Both the position numbers and the translations under genes were made by a program. A stretch of 64,000 nucleotides of DNA from Gracilaria gracilis. Its lineage: Eukaryota > Rhodophyta > Florideophyceae > Gracilariales > Gracilariaceae. The stretch spans positions 708,427-772,426 of the forward strand of contig JARGSG010000026.1 in assembly GCA_030374805.1 (NCBI GenBank). The letters are read 5' to 3'. Below, piece by piece: positions 39,574 through 50,400 of this stretch. Below the pieces are notes generated by a model. That model had not been told where the DNA came from. It ran no database searches and saw only the letters and a list, made by a program, of their open reading frames with translations. Every line of letters starts with the position of its first letter. Position 1 is the first letter of the stretch.

Positions 39574-42500
39574 TTACCCATCGTTCGGCATGTTCTCTCC
39601 TTTTTGGTTCCAGTAGCTTACCCTGAAGTGGTGTGGTATGGCTGAGGGCGGCTCGGCGGTATCACCGTCAGCCCCCCAGCCATACCAGCGTACTGTGTAC
39701 TTCAGACCTTCTTGGGTACGGCGGTGACCTACAAGGCGTTCCACTGGGAACTCATTAGAGACCTGCGATGGTATCCTTTCACCACTTTGGTTCAGATGAG
39801 CATCGGTACCACTAGGGGTAGGTGTTTCCTCTGAAGGAGCAACCGTAATCCCCGCAGGTGGTACGTAGTCTGGGTCGTCACCCTGTGCGTCATCATTAAC
39901 CTCGATGGGTGTCCCGTCTTCCCGGGGCTGAGTCCTCAGGGCAACCGCTTGTGGGTCACGCGCGGATTCTCCGCGTTCCTTCCTGGACTGAACCGTCTGA
40001 GGTGCAACCGTGATTCGGTCAATAGAGATTGTATTCTCTACACCATCTTGGTTCACCGTTACCGTGTGGTCGGTCGACCGAACTACCTTGAAAGGTCCCG
40101 ATGATTTCGGAAGAAGCTTAGAATTGATATCTCTATCAATAGCTTCATCATCAGCTTCATCACCCGGTCGTGGTTTAGCTCCTTTCGGGGGGTGGTCAAT
40201 AAAGACATATTGACCCGGCGTAGCCGTTACCACTTGGGTTACCTTTCGGTCGTAATCCTCCTTGTACCGCTTCTGGGATGCTGTGAGCTTGCTCTCAGCA
40301 TACTTGAGAGCACGTCTCAACCTCAAAAGGGTATTCCGTTTGACCTGTGACGGTGTGAGCGCTCCGGCGGCTTCTTGTCCTAATGGGTCCCCTTCAACAA
40401 CAATACCTGGTGGGTGTCTTGACAGTATTAGATCGAACGGCGTAGTTTGCGTCGCTCGATGAACCTGAAGGGTATATGCATATGTCAAGGGCTGTACGAG
40501 CTCGTCCCAACCAGTTTGGTGCTCTTCCGTATAATGTCGCAGCCTAGATACCAGTGTTCGGTTAAAGCGCTCCACTTGCCCATTCGTTTGCGGATGGTAG
40601 GCAGTAGTGAAGTAGTGCTTAATACCCAAGAGGTTACAAACAGCTTCAAAGAACTTCGAAGCTAAGTTCGAACCATTGTCGGTAAGTAGATAAAGCGGTG
40701 CACCATACGGGTAGATCCAATTGTTCAAGAACGCCACCGCGAGGGTCGTCGATTTCGTGTCCTTCAAGGGTATCGCTCGCGTGAGCTTCGAGAACCTGTC
40801 GGTGATTACGATGATGTACTGATATCCCCTTGTGGTTTTTGGTAATGGACCCAGAAGGTCTATTGCGACGAACTCGAGAGGACCCGCTGCAGGGAATAAC
40901 TTCAAGTATTTCCTGTGCTTCCGGAGACCTCCACGGGTACGTACGCAAGATTCACATTGACCTACAAAGGTATATATATCATTAGCCATATGAGGCCAGT
41001 AGTACCCTTGCCTCAAGGTGTAGTACATTCTCGTACCTCCAGGGTGTCCTGATAGCCTTGGGTAGTGGGCTAGGTACAGCACCCGAGGGCGCAGCACCTT
41101 GGGCACTACCTTCTGAAGGGAACCATCAATAGGAGCTCGCCTCACCAGGAAACCATTTCGGTCGACGTCAAAGTTCGAGTCTTTCATACCTACTTGGTCC
41201 ATGAGAGAGCGGCAATAAACATCGTTTGCTTGCTCTCTCAGGAATTCCTCGCGGGTAATTGGCATGACGTCTGTTTCCTCGAGGGCGAGTATTTCCCGAG
41301 CGATGGCATCACTAAACCACGTATCCTCTTCGGGTAGAGTCCAGTAACCTTCTAAGGTATCACCATCAGGGTTGGTAGAGATGGTAAAGCATGGGATATC
41401 ATCCTCTACCGGCTCGGTGTCCAAACCATCTGTGGTAATGCGAGACATCGCGTCTGCGACATTGTGCTTGATACCTGGACGGTACTGTACGTCATACTCG
41501 AACTCTGAAAGTCGTAACCGCCATCGGGCAAGTCTGCCTGATGCGTCGGCCAGACCCAGTATCCACCGTAGGGCATCATGGTCGGTTCGAAGCGTGAACC
41601 TTTCACCATATAGGTAGGGACGGAGCATCAACATGCTCCAGACTACTGCCAGACATTCCTTTTCGGTTGTTGTGTAGTTCTTTTCTGCAGCGTGCAAAGC
41701 ACGGCTCCAGTACCCTATAGGTAGTTTGTCGCCGTTTTCTTGCTCCTGCATTAGACAACAACCAATTTGGGCGTCCGAAGCGTCAGTATCCAACGTGTAT
41801 CGTAAACCAGCTTTGGGTAATGCCAAGATGGGAGGTGTCAAGAGCGCATGTTTCAGCGCCTCGAACGCATCCATTTCCTCATTGGTAAGACATTCAAACC
41901 TTGTAGGTTGACCTTTCAGCAGCTTCCTGTTGAGGGGAGCCGCTATCTTGGCAAATCCCTTGATAAACCGGCGGTACACATTGCACAAACCTATAAAGGA
42001 TCGGATTTCCGTCTGGGACGTGGGTGGCTTCGCCTCCTGCACGGCCCGGATATTCCGCGGCGTCACTTCTAACCTCCCAGGGCTAATGATATGACCAAGG
42101 TATTCTACCTCTTTGGTGAAGAATTCGCACTTGCGGAGCTTCAACGTTACTCCAGATTCCCTCAAAAGGTTCAAAACTTCCCTAACATGGTGGAAATGTT
42201 CCTCTACCGTTCTGGAATATATGATTACATCGTCGATGTATACCAGAGCGGTTCTCCACTTCATCTTCGAAAGGATTATATCTAACGCCCTCTGAAAGGT
42301 AGCCGGGGCATTTCGCAACCCAAAGGGCATACGCGTAAAACGGAATAACCCAGCGTGGCAAGTAAACGTAGTTTTGTCCTTGTCTTCTTCCCTGATAGGT
42401 ACCTGCCAATAACCACAATTGGCATCAAGCGTAGTAAAGATCTTGGCGTTGCCCAACGAATCTATACACTCGTCCATTCTAGGTATTGGGTACGAATCCC

Positions 42501-43830
42501 TAATGGTCATACTATTCAGTCTTCTGTAGTCCACACAGAACCGCATACGGGTATCATTCTTCTTTGTGACGAGAACCACAGGGCTGGCCCAGTCCGCATT
42601 TGCTGGTTCTATGACACCTTCACGGAGCATTCTCTCGACCTCATTGAGCTCAACCTCCCGGGCTTTTGGACCTGCACGGTAAGGCTGCTGGTAAATGGGT
42701 TCCCAGCCTGGCACCATATCAATACGGTGCTCTGTAGCCTCAATTTGGCCCAACCGGCCCGACCACATGGGTTCAAATTCTTCTAAGAGACTGAGGATCC
42801 GGTCTCGGAGAGCCTGGTTCTCCGCACCGATCTGGACTTCCTCTCTCCAATTCCGCACTGGGTCCAGTTCCATAGTCTTTTCCTGATCCCTAACCTTAAA
42901 GGTACTGGCGATCTTCTGTTCCATTTTGGTATTTGTCGATAACGGGGGCGCATATGCAGGGTATGGCGCATCCGTTCCCCCCCCTTCCTTAGAGGTGGCG
43001 ACCTCGCCCAACCCATTAGGTGAGACCGTGAAAACCCCTTGTGGTGCCGGCAATGCGATTCCAATAGTGGTATTCTTGGGTAACTTAACAATGTGATTGC
43101 TAAAGTTACTCAAGTACACCTTGAAGGATTGGTTAGGGATATTGTCGATAATCCCGTTTGCCATCAAGGCGAGATGTCTTTCTGCCAACCTAGGATGGTT
43201 CTGTAGCATTACCAATCCTGGAACTGCGCATGAGACATTCACTACCATTTGGGTCATAGCCGGAATTGAAACCAATTTGGTGAGCCGTATCTTGTTTGAA
43301 ACCGTTTCGGTGGGTATATTGAACCTAGGCTTCTTACGCCAACCATCTTTGGTCTGCGTATTGCCCAGTATAGCAATACGACCACCTTGACGGAGAGCGA
43401 CCGTTCGGGACCCTGGCAAAATTGCCTTGACATGTTTGTCAATAAAGTTGGTCCCGAGGATACAGTCTGTCGCCAAACGATCCACCACAAAGAAATTGAG
43501 CTTCACCTTCAAGGTTCCAAGTTGTACCACAGTGGTTAACATTCCTCTAAGGTGCAGTGGGCGCTCATTAGCGTCCACCAGCGGGTTGATAGTCGGGGCA
43601 GGCCGAATGTTCCGCAAGACCGCATCGGGTATGACGCGAGCGTTTAGGACATTTGGACCGGCGCCGGTATCGAGTACACACGCAACGGGGACCTGTAGGT
43701 AATTGAGAAAGCTTACTGAAGCATTAACTTTATAGTAATTGTACTTCATCAGACACACCACATTGGGTACATCGGATTCTTCTTTTTCCACCATTAAGGT
43801 TTCCCGTACCGGTATCGACGGGCCTTCCAA
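39574..43830 (-). CDS. pol: Gypsy pol: protease, RT, RNase H, integrase, chromodomain
   Basis: This 1418-codon frame has the retroviral-type aspartic protease motif VLDTGAG (Asp54), reverse transcriptase (FCVDYRRLNS, MPFGLRNAPATF, catalytic YIDD at 531-534), RNase H (YTLDTDASDAQIG, TDHDALRWIL) at about 679-795, integrase with an HHCC finger (AHYPRLSGHPGG, CESCVR) and DDE core (Asp991, Asp1051, Glu1087), and a C-terminal chromodomain (FPVERLVGHRRT, KYTVRWYGWG). All catalytic residues are present. The frame starts at TTG with no ATG nearby, is open further upstream and overlaps the gag end in the -1 phase, so a gag-pol frameshift is likely. Chromodomains steer integration to particular histone marks. 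Confidence 0.96.
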   Translation of the reverse strand: MEGPSIPVRETLMVEKEESDVPNVVCLMKYNYYKVNASVSFLNYLQVPVACVLDTGAGPNVLNARVIPDAVLRNIRPAPTINPLVDANERPLHLRGMLTTVVQLGTLKVKLNFFVVDRLATDCILGTNFIDKHVKAILPGSRTVALRQGGRIAILGNTQTKDGWRKKPRFNIPTETVSNKIRLTKLVSIPAMTQMVVNVSCAVPGLVMLQNHPRLAERHLALMANGIIDNIPNQSFKVYLSNFSNHIVKLPKNTTIGIALPAPQGVFTVSPNGLGEVATSKEGGGTDAPYPAYAPPLSTNTKMEQKIASTFKVRDQEKTMELDPVRNWREEVQIGAENQALRDRILSLLEEFEPMWSGRLGQIEATEHRIDMVPGWEPIYQQPYRAGPKAREVELNEVERMLREGVIEPANADWASPVVLVTKKNDTRMRFCVDYRRLNSMTIRDSYPIPRMDECIDSLGNAKIFTTLDANCGYWQVPIREEDKDKTTFTCHAGLFRFTRMPFGLRNAPATFQRALDIILSKMKWRTALVYIDDVIIYSRTVEEHFHHVREVLNLLRESGVTLKLRKCEFFTKEVEYLGHIISPGRLEVTPRNIRAVQEAKPPTSQTEIRSFIGLCNVYRRFIKGFAKIAAPLNRKLLKGQPTRFECLTNEEMDAFEALKHALLTPPILALPKAGLRYTLDTDASDAQIGCCLMQEQENGDKLPIGYWSRALHAAEKNYTTTEKECLAVVWSMLMLRPYLYGERFTLRTDHDALRWILGLADASGRLARWRLRLSEFEYDVQYRPGIKHNVADAMSRITTDGLDTEPVEDDIPCFTISTNPDGDTLEGYWTLPEEDTWFSDAIAREILALEETDVMPITREEFLREQANDVYCRSLMDQVGMKDSNFDVDRNGFLVRRAPIDGSLQKVVPKVLRPRVLYLAHYPRLSGHPGGTRMYYTLRQGYYWPHMANDIYTFVGQCESCVRTRGGLRKHRKYLKLFPAAGPLEFVAIDLLGPLPKTTRGYQYIIVITDRFSKLTRAIPLKDTKSTTLAVAFLNNWIYPYGAPLYLLTDNGSNLASKFFEAVCNLLGIKHYFTTAYHPQTNGQVERFNRTLVSRLRHYTEEHQTGWDELVQPLTYAYTLQVHRATQTTPFDLILSRHPPGIVVEGDPLGQEAAGALTPSQVKRNTLLRLRRALKYAESKLTASQKRYKEDYDRKVTQVVTATPGQYVFIDHPPKGAKPRPGDEADDEAIDRDINSKLLPKSSGPFKVVRSTDHTVTVNQDGVENTISIDRITVAPQTVQSRKERGESARDPQAVALRTQPREDGTPIEVNDDAQGDDPDYVPPAGITVAPSEETPTPSGTDAHLNQSGERIPSQVSNEFPVERLVGHRRTQEGLKYTVRWYGWGADGDTAEPPSAIPHHFRVSYWNQKGENMPNDG

Positions 43831-43850
43831 TTGAAGGTTAGGGGTGGCCC

Positions 43851-46013
43851 CTACGCTAACCGTTCGGTGTTTTCTTGCTCCTCTTGAGTGGGACTGTCCT
43901 TCTCCAAGATTGATGATTCCTCGACGAGATGAACCTGAGATGGTGATGGTTGAGCTTGTACTCTCTTTCCAGATCCATATAGGTTACGGTGGTTTCGCTG
44001 CCTGGCACTAGTCAGATGTTCGCGCACCCCTGGGGGTATTTTGTCACATCTGTTCGCCAGATGGTCTGGCGACAAACAGAGCCAGCAAACCAATCCACCT
44101 GTCTGGAGATCACGCATTGCCATAGAGGTAGGTCGGGTAACCGGATTGGTCGGTGCTGTAGCATATGAAGATGCTTGCGAACCACCCGTTGAGGTTTGTT
44201 GAGTGCTCGCCGCACTTGGTGGCGACCTTACCGAAGCTGGTGGTACTGTCGACGACCAATTACCAATGGAGGTGGCTAGTGACTGAGCCTGCGGCGCAGT
44301 CACGAGATGAACTGCCATTCCTGTTGGTACGCGAATGATCGAATCTCCCTCTGAGGTAGTGCCTTCTTCTCGCTCCAATACTGACCGTTTCGGTTTATCC
44401 TTTGAGGTATGGGACGCCGACGGCTTCTTTCCGTGACGGAGAGTGTCGCCTAGTCCCTGGGCATAACGGGCAAGCCCATTATAGTCCACCTTACGGTTGT
44501 TCGCCAGGTAATTGCGTACCTGCGAACGGATCGCTTTGTCAACATTGTCGGCAAAGAGCGACTTCAACCTAGTAGTGGTAAAGACATTACCGCATCGGGT
44601 GGCCAGATTCCAAAGGCCCAACGAGAATTCCATTTCGGTTTGGCTAGAGCGTTGGCGATATGCCTGCACCTCAGCGTAACCTTCCTGGATAACCTCATCG
44701 GTAGCGTAAGTTTCCAACATGAAAGTAACCACTTCTGGGTACGTCTCTAACATCTCTGTCCCCTCTTCATCAACCGCCAGGGTATTTCCACGGAGCCTGC
44801 CTTGCAGCAAGTGGTAAGCTTGACCTTTAAGGTAAAACTGGAATAACCACATGGCAGCACCTTCGGAAAAACCATTTTGGTCACATGCAATCTTGAACTT
44901 CTGTAGAAACTCAATTACCGCAATGGGATCATCACCTGTGAAGGTAGTATCACCCATCTGGAAGCTGAGCTTCTTATGGTGCTTGGTGATCTTCTGCGCA
45001 ACCTCTTGGGTGTAAGCAGAGGATCGGTTTCTCAACCGATATGACCTATAATCAACCGCTTTGGTGAACATATCGTTCAGCGGCTGACGCACCTCTAGGG
45101 TTGTATCGGTGTCCGAATCCGAGTCGGACGACTCGTACCGTTTCTTCTTACCTTTCCGGTTTCTCTTTGACGACTTCTTCGCCAACCTGTTCGGTCTCTT
45201 CTGGCGTCTACCTTTACGGTCATCATCCGACGATGAACCAGTATCGGTATCGGAGCTCGAGGAATCGGGGTCAAAGTCGTAGCCGCGATTCTTTCCCTTT
45301 TTCCTCCTCCTTTCTTTACCCTTGCGGTTTCTTCTTCGTCGCCCCTCATCTGGGTCAGACGAATCGTCCTCAGGTCCACCAGCCTTGGTGTCCTTTCGAA
45401 CGTTACCTCCAATGGGTGGCAAGTACACGTCTCGAGGGCCCATCTCTATATGGTCCTCTTGACCTTGCCTTAAACCTTGTAGGTACGCACTATCGGCCGG
45501 AATTGGCTTGATTGGTGCGGAAGAACCAGCAGGGATCCCTTGTGGTATGCGAGTAACCACATTCACCCCAGGGCTTTTGGCTTCCGCCACTCCTTCAGAA
45601 ACCCAAAGGTCTTGAACCACTCGGTAGATATGCTCCCGGGCACCCGTTAAGAGGTATGTTTCAACCAATTTAGGTATGCGTTGAGAGAGCTCGTGCACGG
45701 CTCGATCAACCACCAAGCGGGTAACGGCGTCCATGTCCATTGAGGTCATAGCTTCATTAACCGTAGCGGTAAAAAGAGCTTTCGCTCGATCTTCCAATTG
45801 GGGCCAAAGGTCCTCAACCGTTGTCGGCAAATCCTTGTTAGGTTCAGGAGCCAACGGTGGCTGAGTGCCCGTATCCTTTGAGGTTCCGGCCCGAGGTTGC
45901 CGAAGCAACTCCTCGGGATTATCCAGAATGGGTCTAGCGGCTGACGCCGCAGCAGAACCCTTGTGGCTAGGTGGCGCGCTAGAGCCACGAGTAATCCTTT
46001 TAGGTCTTTCCAT
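43851..46013 (-). CDS. gag: Gypsy gag with zinc knuckle
   Basis: The first ATG is at 46013 (MERPKRITRGSSAPP), giving 720 residues. The N-terminal half is charged and low-complexity, with Lys/Arg/Ser/Asp runs near 220-310. The capsid-like core holds FQMGDTTFTGDDPIAVIEFL, FQFYLKGQAYHLL and NLATRCGNVF. A single CCHC knuckle (CWLCLSPDHLANRC) sits about 60 residues before the end and would bind genomic RNA. The capsid region resembles the gag at 62073-63944, so the two elements are related. Confidence 0.93.
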   Translation of the reverse strand: MERPKRITRGSSAPPSHKGSAAASAARPILDNPEELLRQPRAGTSKDTGTQPPLAPEPNKDLPTTVEDLWPQLEDRAKALFTATVNEAMTSMDMDAVTRLVVDRAVHELSQRIPKLVETYLLTGAREHIYRVVQDLWVSEGVAEAKSPGVNVVTRIPQGIPAGSSAPIKPIPADSAYLQGLRQGQEDHIEMGPRDVYLPPIGGNVRKDTKAGGPEDDSSDPDEGRRRRNRKGKERRRKKGKNRGYDFDPDSSSSDTDTGSSSDDDRKGRRQKRPNRLAKKSSKRNRKGKKKRYESSDSDSDTDTTLEVRQPLNDMFTKAVDYRSYRLRNRSSAYTQEVAQKITKHHKKLSFQMGDTTFTGDDPIAVIEFLQKFKIACDQNGFSEGAAMWLFQFYLKGQAYHLLQGRLRGNTLAVDEEGTEMLETYPEVVTFMLETYATDEVIQEGYAEVQAYRQRSSQTEMEFSLGLWNLATRCGNVFTTTRLKSLFADNVDKAIRSQVRNYLANNRKVDYNGLARYAQGLGDTLRHGKKPSASHTSKDKPKRSVLEREEGTTSEGDSIIRVPTGMAVHLVTAPQAQSLATSIGNWSSTVPPASVRSPPSAASTQQTSTGGSQASSYATAPTNPVTRPTSMAMRDLQTGGLVCWLCLSPDHLANRCDKIPPGVREHLTSARQRNHRNLYGSGKRVQAQPSPSQVHLVEESSILEKDSPTQEEQENTERLA

Positions 46014-46144
46014 AGTGACCAATAGTGGTATCCAATTGCTTCGCGAGTATTCCTACGAAACCAAATAGGTGTGTGAACTTCCAGAATCCTTTCGAATGTC
46101 TTCTGTTCACCAGTAAAGGTACGACAAAAACCAAGAAACTTCTA

Positions 46145-46157
46145 GGTCGGGAGACCA
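46145..46157 (-). other. Gypsy primer binding site
   Basis: On the minus strand TGGTCTCCCGACC begins three bases after the 5' LTR. It would pair with the 3' end of a tRNA ending GGTCGGGAGACCA. The same 13-mer occurs in the second gypsy element at 61930-61942. Confidence 0.8.
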
Positions 46158-46160
46158 AAA

Positions 46161-46668
46161 TGTCGTACAAATACCGATAAGGTGTGGGGTCCGCCTGGTA
46201 GAGGGAGCGCGCGAGGGCTCAACCTAAAGGGGAAAAACACACAACCAATATGGTAGTAGGGCACCTGAAACCCGCAGGGGCAAACGGCGGGGCAACTAGT
46301 CTAGACCGTGTAGGTGTACGGTAGTAGACGTCGACGCGCGGTAAAACCTGAATAGTAATAGAGTAGCAAGTGACCAAGATGGTATAGTTACTGCCCTAGT
46401 GGTGCCTGACTTTACAATACCCGAGGGGGAAGGCGAGGTGCACCACAATATATACAAGGTGCACCGACGCCGATCTCCCATGCGGGCATGACGTCATCGG
46501 CTGTGCCCATGACCTACTGTCATGGCCCAGCAATGCTAAACTATCCTAGACTATAAATTAGAAATTAGAAATTATAAAATACAGAATACCAATTGGGTAC
46601 AGTGCAGCCAGCAAGGCGCACCAGTAGACCCACGTGGCACCAACCCATTGAGGTCTCATTGTACTACA
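46161..46668 (-). repeat. Gypsy 5' LTR (right copy)
   Basis: 508 bp, differing from the left copy at one position that I can see. It carries the same five ACC-N5-GGT motifs. Confidence 0.95.
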
Positions 46669-47454
46669 GTGCTTCAACTCCTTTCTCAGGCTCAGTCTAG
46701 AGCTGCTCAAGGTGAAGTGGTGATTGATGGGTCGATGGTACCGTTTTTGGTAGTCGAGAAGGTCCTTAATGTTTCCGATTCCCTCGTCCGGATTTTGGAT
46801 GACAGAGAAATCCCGGAGACTTACGAGCCTCTGAAGAATCTCTTTCAGGATTATCGTAGAGAAATCAAGCAGATTTCTGATATCCTGGCTCTGCAGGTTC
46901 CGCGTCTCCCCTATCGTAAGGGAGACAGCAAACCTGAGAACATCAAGGCAATTGCAAAGCCCGCCACTCCGCGTGTCGTGCTCCATCTAGATGATGCAGT
47001 TTCCGTGCTTTACTCCCTCTCTTCTGCCACGAAGCAGACCTCTGGTGAAGTTTCTCGCACAGATGTTGAATCGATAGTGCAGCAAAGGATCCACAAGGCC
47101 TTGCTATCGTATGGCGTACAGCCTAGAAAGGAGAAACCTGCCTCGGAGCATAAGCCTTCAAACTCTAATACTAAAAGAGGAAAGAAGAGGAAACACTCAT
47201 CTTCGAATTCATCGAACCGGAGGGATGACCAAGGAGCAGGATCTCCCGCCAAGTCTTCTCAAAGACGTATTGGATTCTGCTTTGACTGTGGGTCGAAGAC
47301 TCACTACCGTGGCTCCAAGGATTGTGTCTACGACGGTGGAGAAACTTATCTAGAGAAGATGGTTCGTCTTGAGAAGGAAAGTTCGCAGAAGAGTAAGTCG
47401 AACGACTCGTTTTTTCACAGAGGCTCCACACCCGCGAAAGACAATCAAGCCTAA
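46669..47454 (+). CDS. gag: Copia gag, 3' part
   Basis: This continues the gag frame cut by the gypsy insertion: the codons GTG CTT CAA read through the restored junction (VLQLLSQAQSRAAQG). It holds the segments MVPFLVVEKVLNV and ILALQVPRLPYRKG, a Lys/Ser-rich linker, and a variant zinc knuckle (CFDCGSKTHYRGSKDC, CX2CX4HX6C). The stop is at 47452-47454. The pol frame is open from 47397 in the -1 phase, a 58-bp overlap that includes a T6 run at 47410-47415 where a -1 frameshift could occur. Confidence 0.85.
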   Translation: MLQLLSQAQSRAAQGEVVIDGSMVPFLVVEKVLNVSDSLVRILDDREIPETYEPLKNLFQDYRREIKQISDILALQVPRLPYRKGDSKPENIKAIAKPATPRVVLHLDDAVSVLYSLSSATKQTSGEVSRTDVESIVQQRIHKALLSYGVQPRKEKPASEHKPSNSNTKRGKKRKHSSSNSSNRRDDQGAGSPAKSSQRRIGFCFDCGSKTHYRGSKDCVYDGGETYLEKMVRLEKESSQKSKSNDSFFHRGSTPAKDNQA

Positions 47455-50400
47455 TCGCCAGGCGTGGAGCCTTTAAACCAAGAGGCGAATGCGAAGACCC
47501 GAATCCAGTTCTGGACATTGGATGCCCGCGCAGTGTGGGTGGAGTTCAATCGGCAGTTCGCATCGCCTCGGCCCTCGGTATCCCTTTCGAGCTTCGCCCC
47601 CTTGACTGCGAACCATTTTACCATGGCTATGGGACAAATTGTGACGACGCTCGACTGGTGTTTGCCATTTGGGACCTTCCCATAACGGACACTAGTGGGG
47701 AGAGAGGGTCCTTGCCATTCTACGTTGCTGATGGTGACGGCCTTTTGCTCCTCGGTAACCAACTTCTTCATCAGGGAAACTTAATGGGGAAGGATAACCT
47801 GCTAGTCCTTCCAAGAGGAGCTGCCTCTCCTTCCGAGCTCAAACTCCAAACTTATGGTTCCAGGCTTCCCGGAGACCCAGAGGACACGATCCGTACGAGA
47901 CTCTTGGTCGGACCAAATACGGTCGAAACGGTTATGTCCTACTTTGGGTCGTACCGTAGCCTACGCAGTAGAGCTTCCACTGAGTCACTTAAGAAGCACT
48001 ACGCTGATCATAAGGTGTGCCGTCGTTTTGCGACCAAACTTCATGGATTCACACACATGCCTCTTGAAGATATGAAAGAGATATGCCGACGTGCGAGTGT
48101 ACTGACCCCTGTTCTATTGCAGGCACTGAAAACCGCCTTGAAAAAGTGCACTACGTGCGCTTCTACTGGTCGCCCTGCCTCTTCAAGGAAAGTTTCCTTC
48201 CGCAGGCTGCTTGTTCCTTTTAACAACCATGTTCAGGTTGACTTCTTTTTCGTCGCCGAAATGGAGAACATCTCCATTCTACACATGGTTGACATTTCCA
48301 CGGCGTACTCTGTTGCTGTCATGTTGGAATCGAGGGAATTGGGTGCGGTTAAACAGGCCTTCGAACAGCATTGGGTCAACATTCACGGCCCCCCTGCGTC
48401 CTTATCCGGTGATCCGGAGTTTGACAAGGGCACGTTCAAAGAGTTCCTTACCGCACAAACCATCTCGTTCGAACCTCGACCAGCCCGTAGACAGAACAAA
48501 ATTGGAGTCGTGGAATCAAAGAATGCCATGGTAAGGCTAATAGCCACTCGAATGCTCCAAGATGCCAACTATTTCGCATCAACACGAAAGACTGTGTTCA
48601 TCTATATGGAGATCCTCTCCAGGGCGACATTTCTGAGCAACGTGATGTACGGAGGTCGGAAGATGAGTAGCTTCGAATTGGTTCGTGGCTACACTCCAAG
48701 CTTGATGGGACTTCCACAGTCCCCTGTTACTGAAGAGCTTGTCAAGGCCTATCATGAGCAGGCTGCTCGTAGGGCTATATACACCCTTGAGAAAACTAGG
48801 AGTCCTCAAGTTCTTCCTCTTTCTCAGTTTCCTCGACATACTGCAGTATACTATTTCAAGAGAGGTCCGAAGTTTGGCACTTGGAAGGTGGGATATGTGC
48901 GCGAACACTCCCTCCTGCTCTCGTCGAACGAACTCCACAATGGACCGAGCATTCGTGCTGCATACGAGGACGTACGACCTGTTCCCAAGTCGGCTCTTCT
49001 CTTGGAACTTGACCAAATGGACTCGATCTCACCCCTTTCTCATGGCATAGTCGCAGGTGATGAAAGCGAACCAACTTCAAACCCTGGAGGATCGACTGCC
49101 ACTCAAGGAGCAGAGGCTCCACGCAAGAGCGACGTACAATTTCTCCTGAATGATGAAGCCACACTTTGGTCCACTCATCCTTACGTATGTTGTCTTCTCT
49201 CAGGTCGAAAACCAACTATGGTGAACCAGCCCTCCAGGGATATTGGGTCTTCGTACGATCCTCCGCGTCCTGACAAAGATGTTGGGAATACCTCGGTCAC
49301 GCCAGTGCCTGAGCCCGCTTCTCTTCAATCTTCTGAGCAGGAGATACTTCGACAAGCTCATGGTATTCTTGGAAAGGACCAGGTGTCGGAGTTCCGCACC
49401 CAATTTCTCTCACGGTGGGTTGTGGACAAGGCCATAGAGAAAGAGAAGTCCGTATACCAAGGTCGCTATAAAGAAGTCGACCGCTCTACACTTCCGAAAT
49501 ACGCGAACATTGTCACATCTCATCACTTCTTTCACATAAAAGACGATGGTGTGCATGGTGCCCTTCGATTGAAATGCCGTTTAGTCCCGCATTGGAACAG
49601 GGATAGGGAGAAAGACGGCATCCACAAGGACTCCAGCTCAGCCCAGTTCCCAGTCATCCGTGTGGTCTGTTCAATCGCGTCGTCGCTAGGCCTCCCGCTT
49701 GCTACCCTGGATATCAAAGGTACATACCTCCAGAGTGGTGAGCTTACTAGAGACATTTTCATGATCCCGCCACGAGAATGGGCGAGACCTGGACATGTCT
49801 GGAAAATGCTGGCTCCAACTTATGGCCTTGTGGAATCCGGACGCCTTTGGCAACTGGCCATAGAGAAATGGATGTTCAAGAAAAACATTGAGCCCGTTCC
49901 TGGCCTACCTCAACTCTTCGTAATTCGACGAGAGAATGGTTCGATTCTAATTGCCCTGGCCAAAGTTGTGGATGATATGCTTCTCACCGGCTCAAGGTCG
50001 GACCTGCAGAGCTTTCATCATGAAATAGCTCAGCGGTTCACGGTCGGGAAGTTCGACACCTCCTCGGAATTGATTTTTTAACAGACTACGCATTGCCCGA
50101 AACGAAGAGGGCTCCATTACTCTTAACATGCAAGAGTACATGGATGGTATTGAGAAGCTGATAATTTCTCGCCAGCGTCGAAAGTCCTTTGACTCGCCAG
50201 GTTCCGAGGCTGAACGGACCGCCTTTCTAGGTCTCAAGGGTTCTCTCAACTTCCTTGGACATGGGGTACTCCCACAAGCTTCCTTCGCCGCTAGCTATCT
50301 ACAGCAACGAACCTCGAGACTCCTGGTCTCCGATCTATTCATGGCCAATCAGGTGTTGGGTGAATTGCAGACCCTTACGCCGCAGCTCCACTACCTATTT

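Larger units (their letters stand above)
36879..46668 (-). mobile_element. Ty3/gypsy chromovirus nested in the Copia gag
   Basis: Two 508-bp LTRs (36879-37386 and 46161-46668; I see one difference, T/G near position 38 of the LTR) begin TGTCGTACAA and end TTGTACTACA. The 5-bp duplication GTGCT lies at 36874-36878 and 46669-46673. The element is 9790 bp and reads on the minus strand: primer site, gag, pol with chromodomain, a 2.2-kb non-coding tail and a polypurine tract. Removing it with one GTGCT copy restores the Copia gag frame exactly. Near-identical LTRs and intact frames make it a young, possibly active copy. An ACC-N5-GGT motif recurs throughout. Confidence 0.97.
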
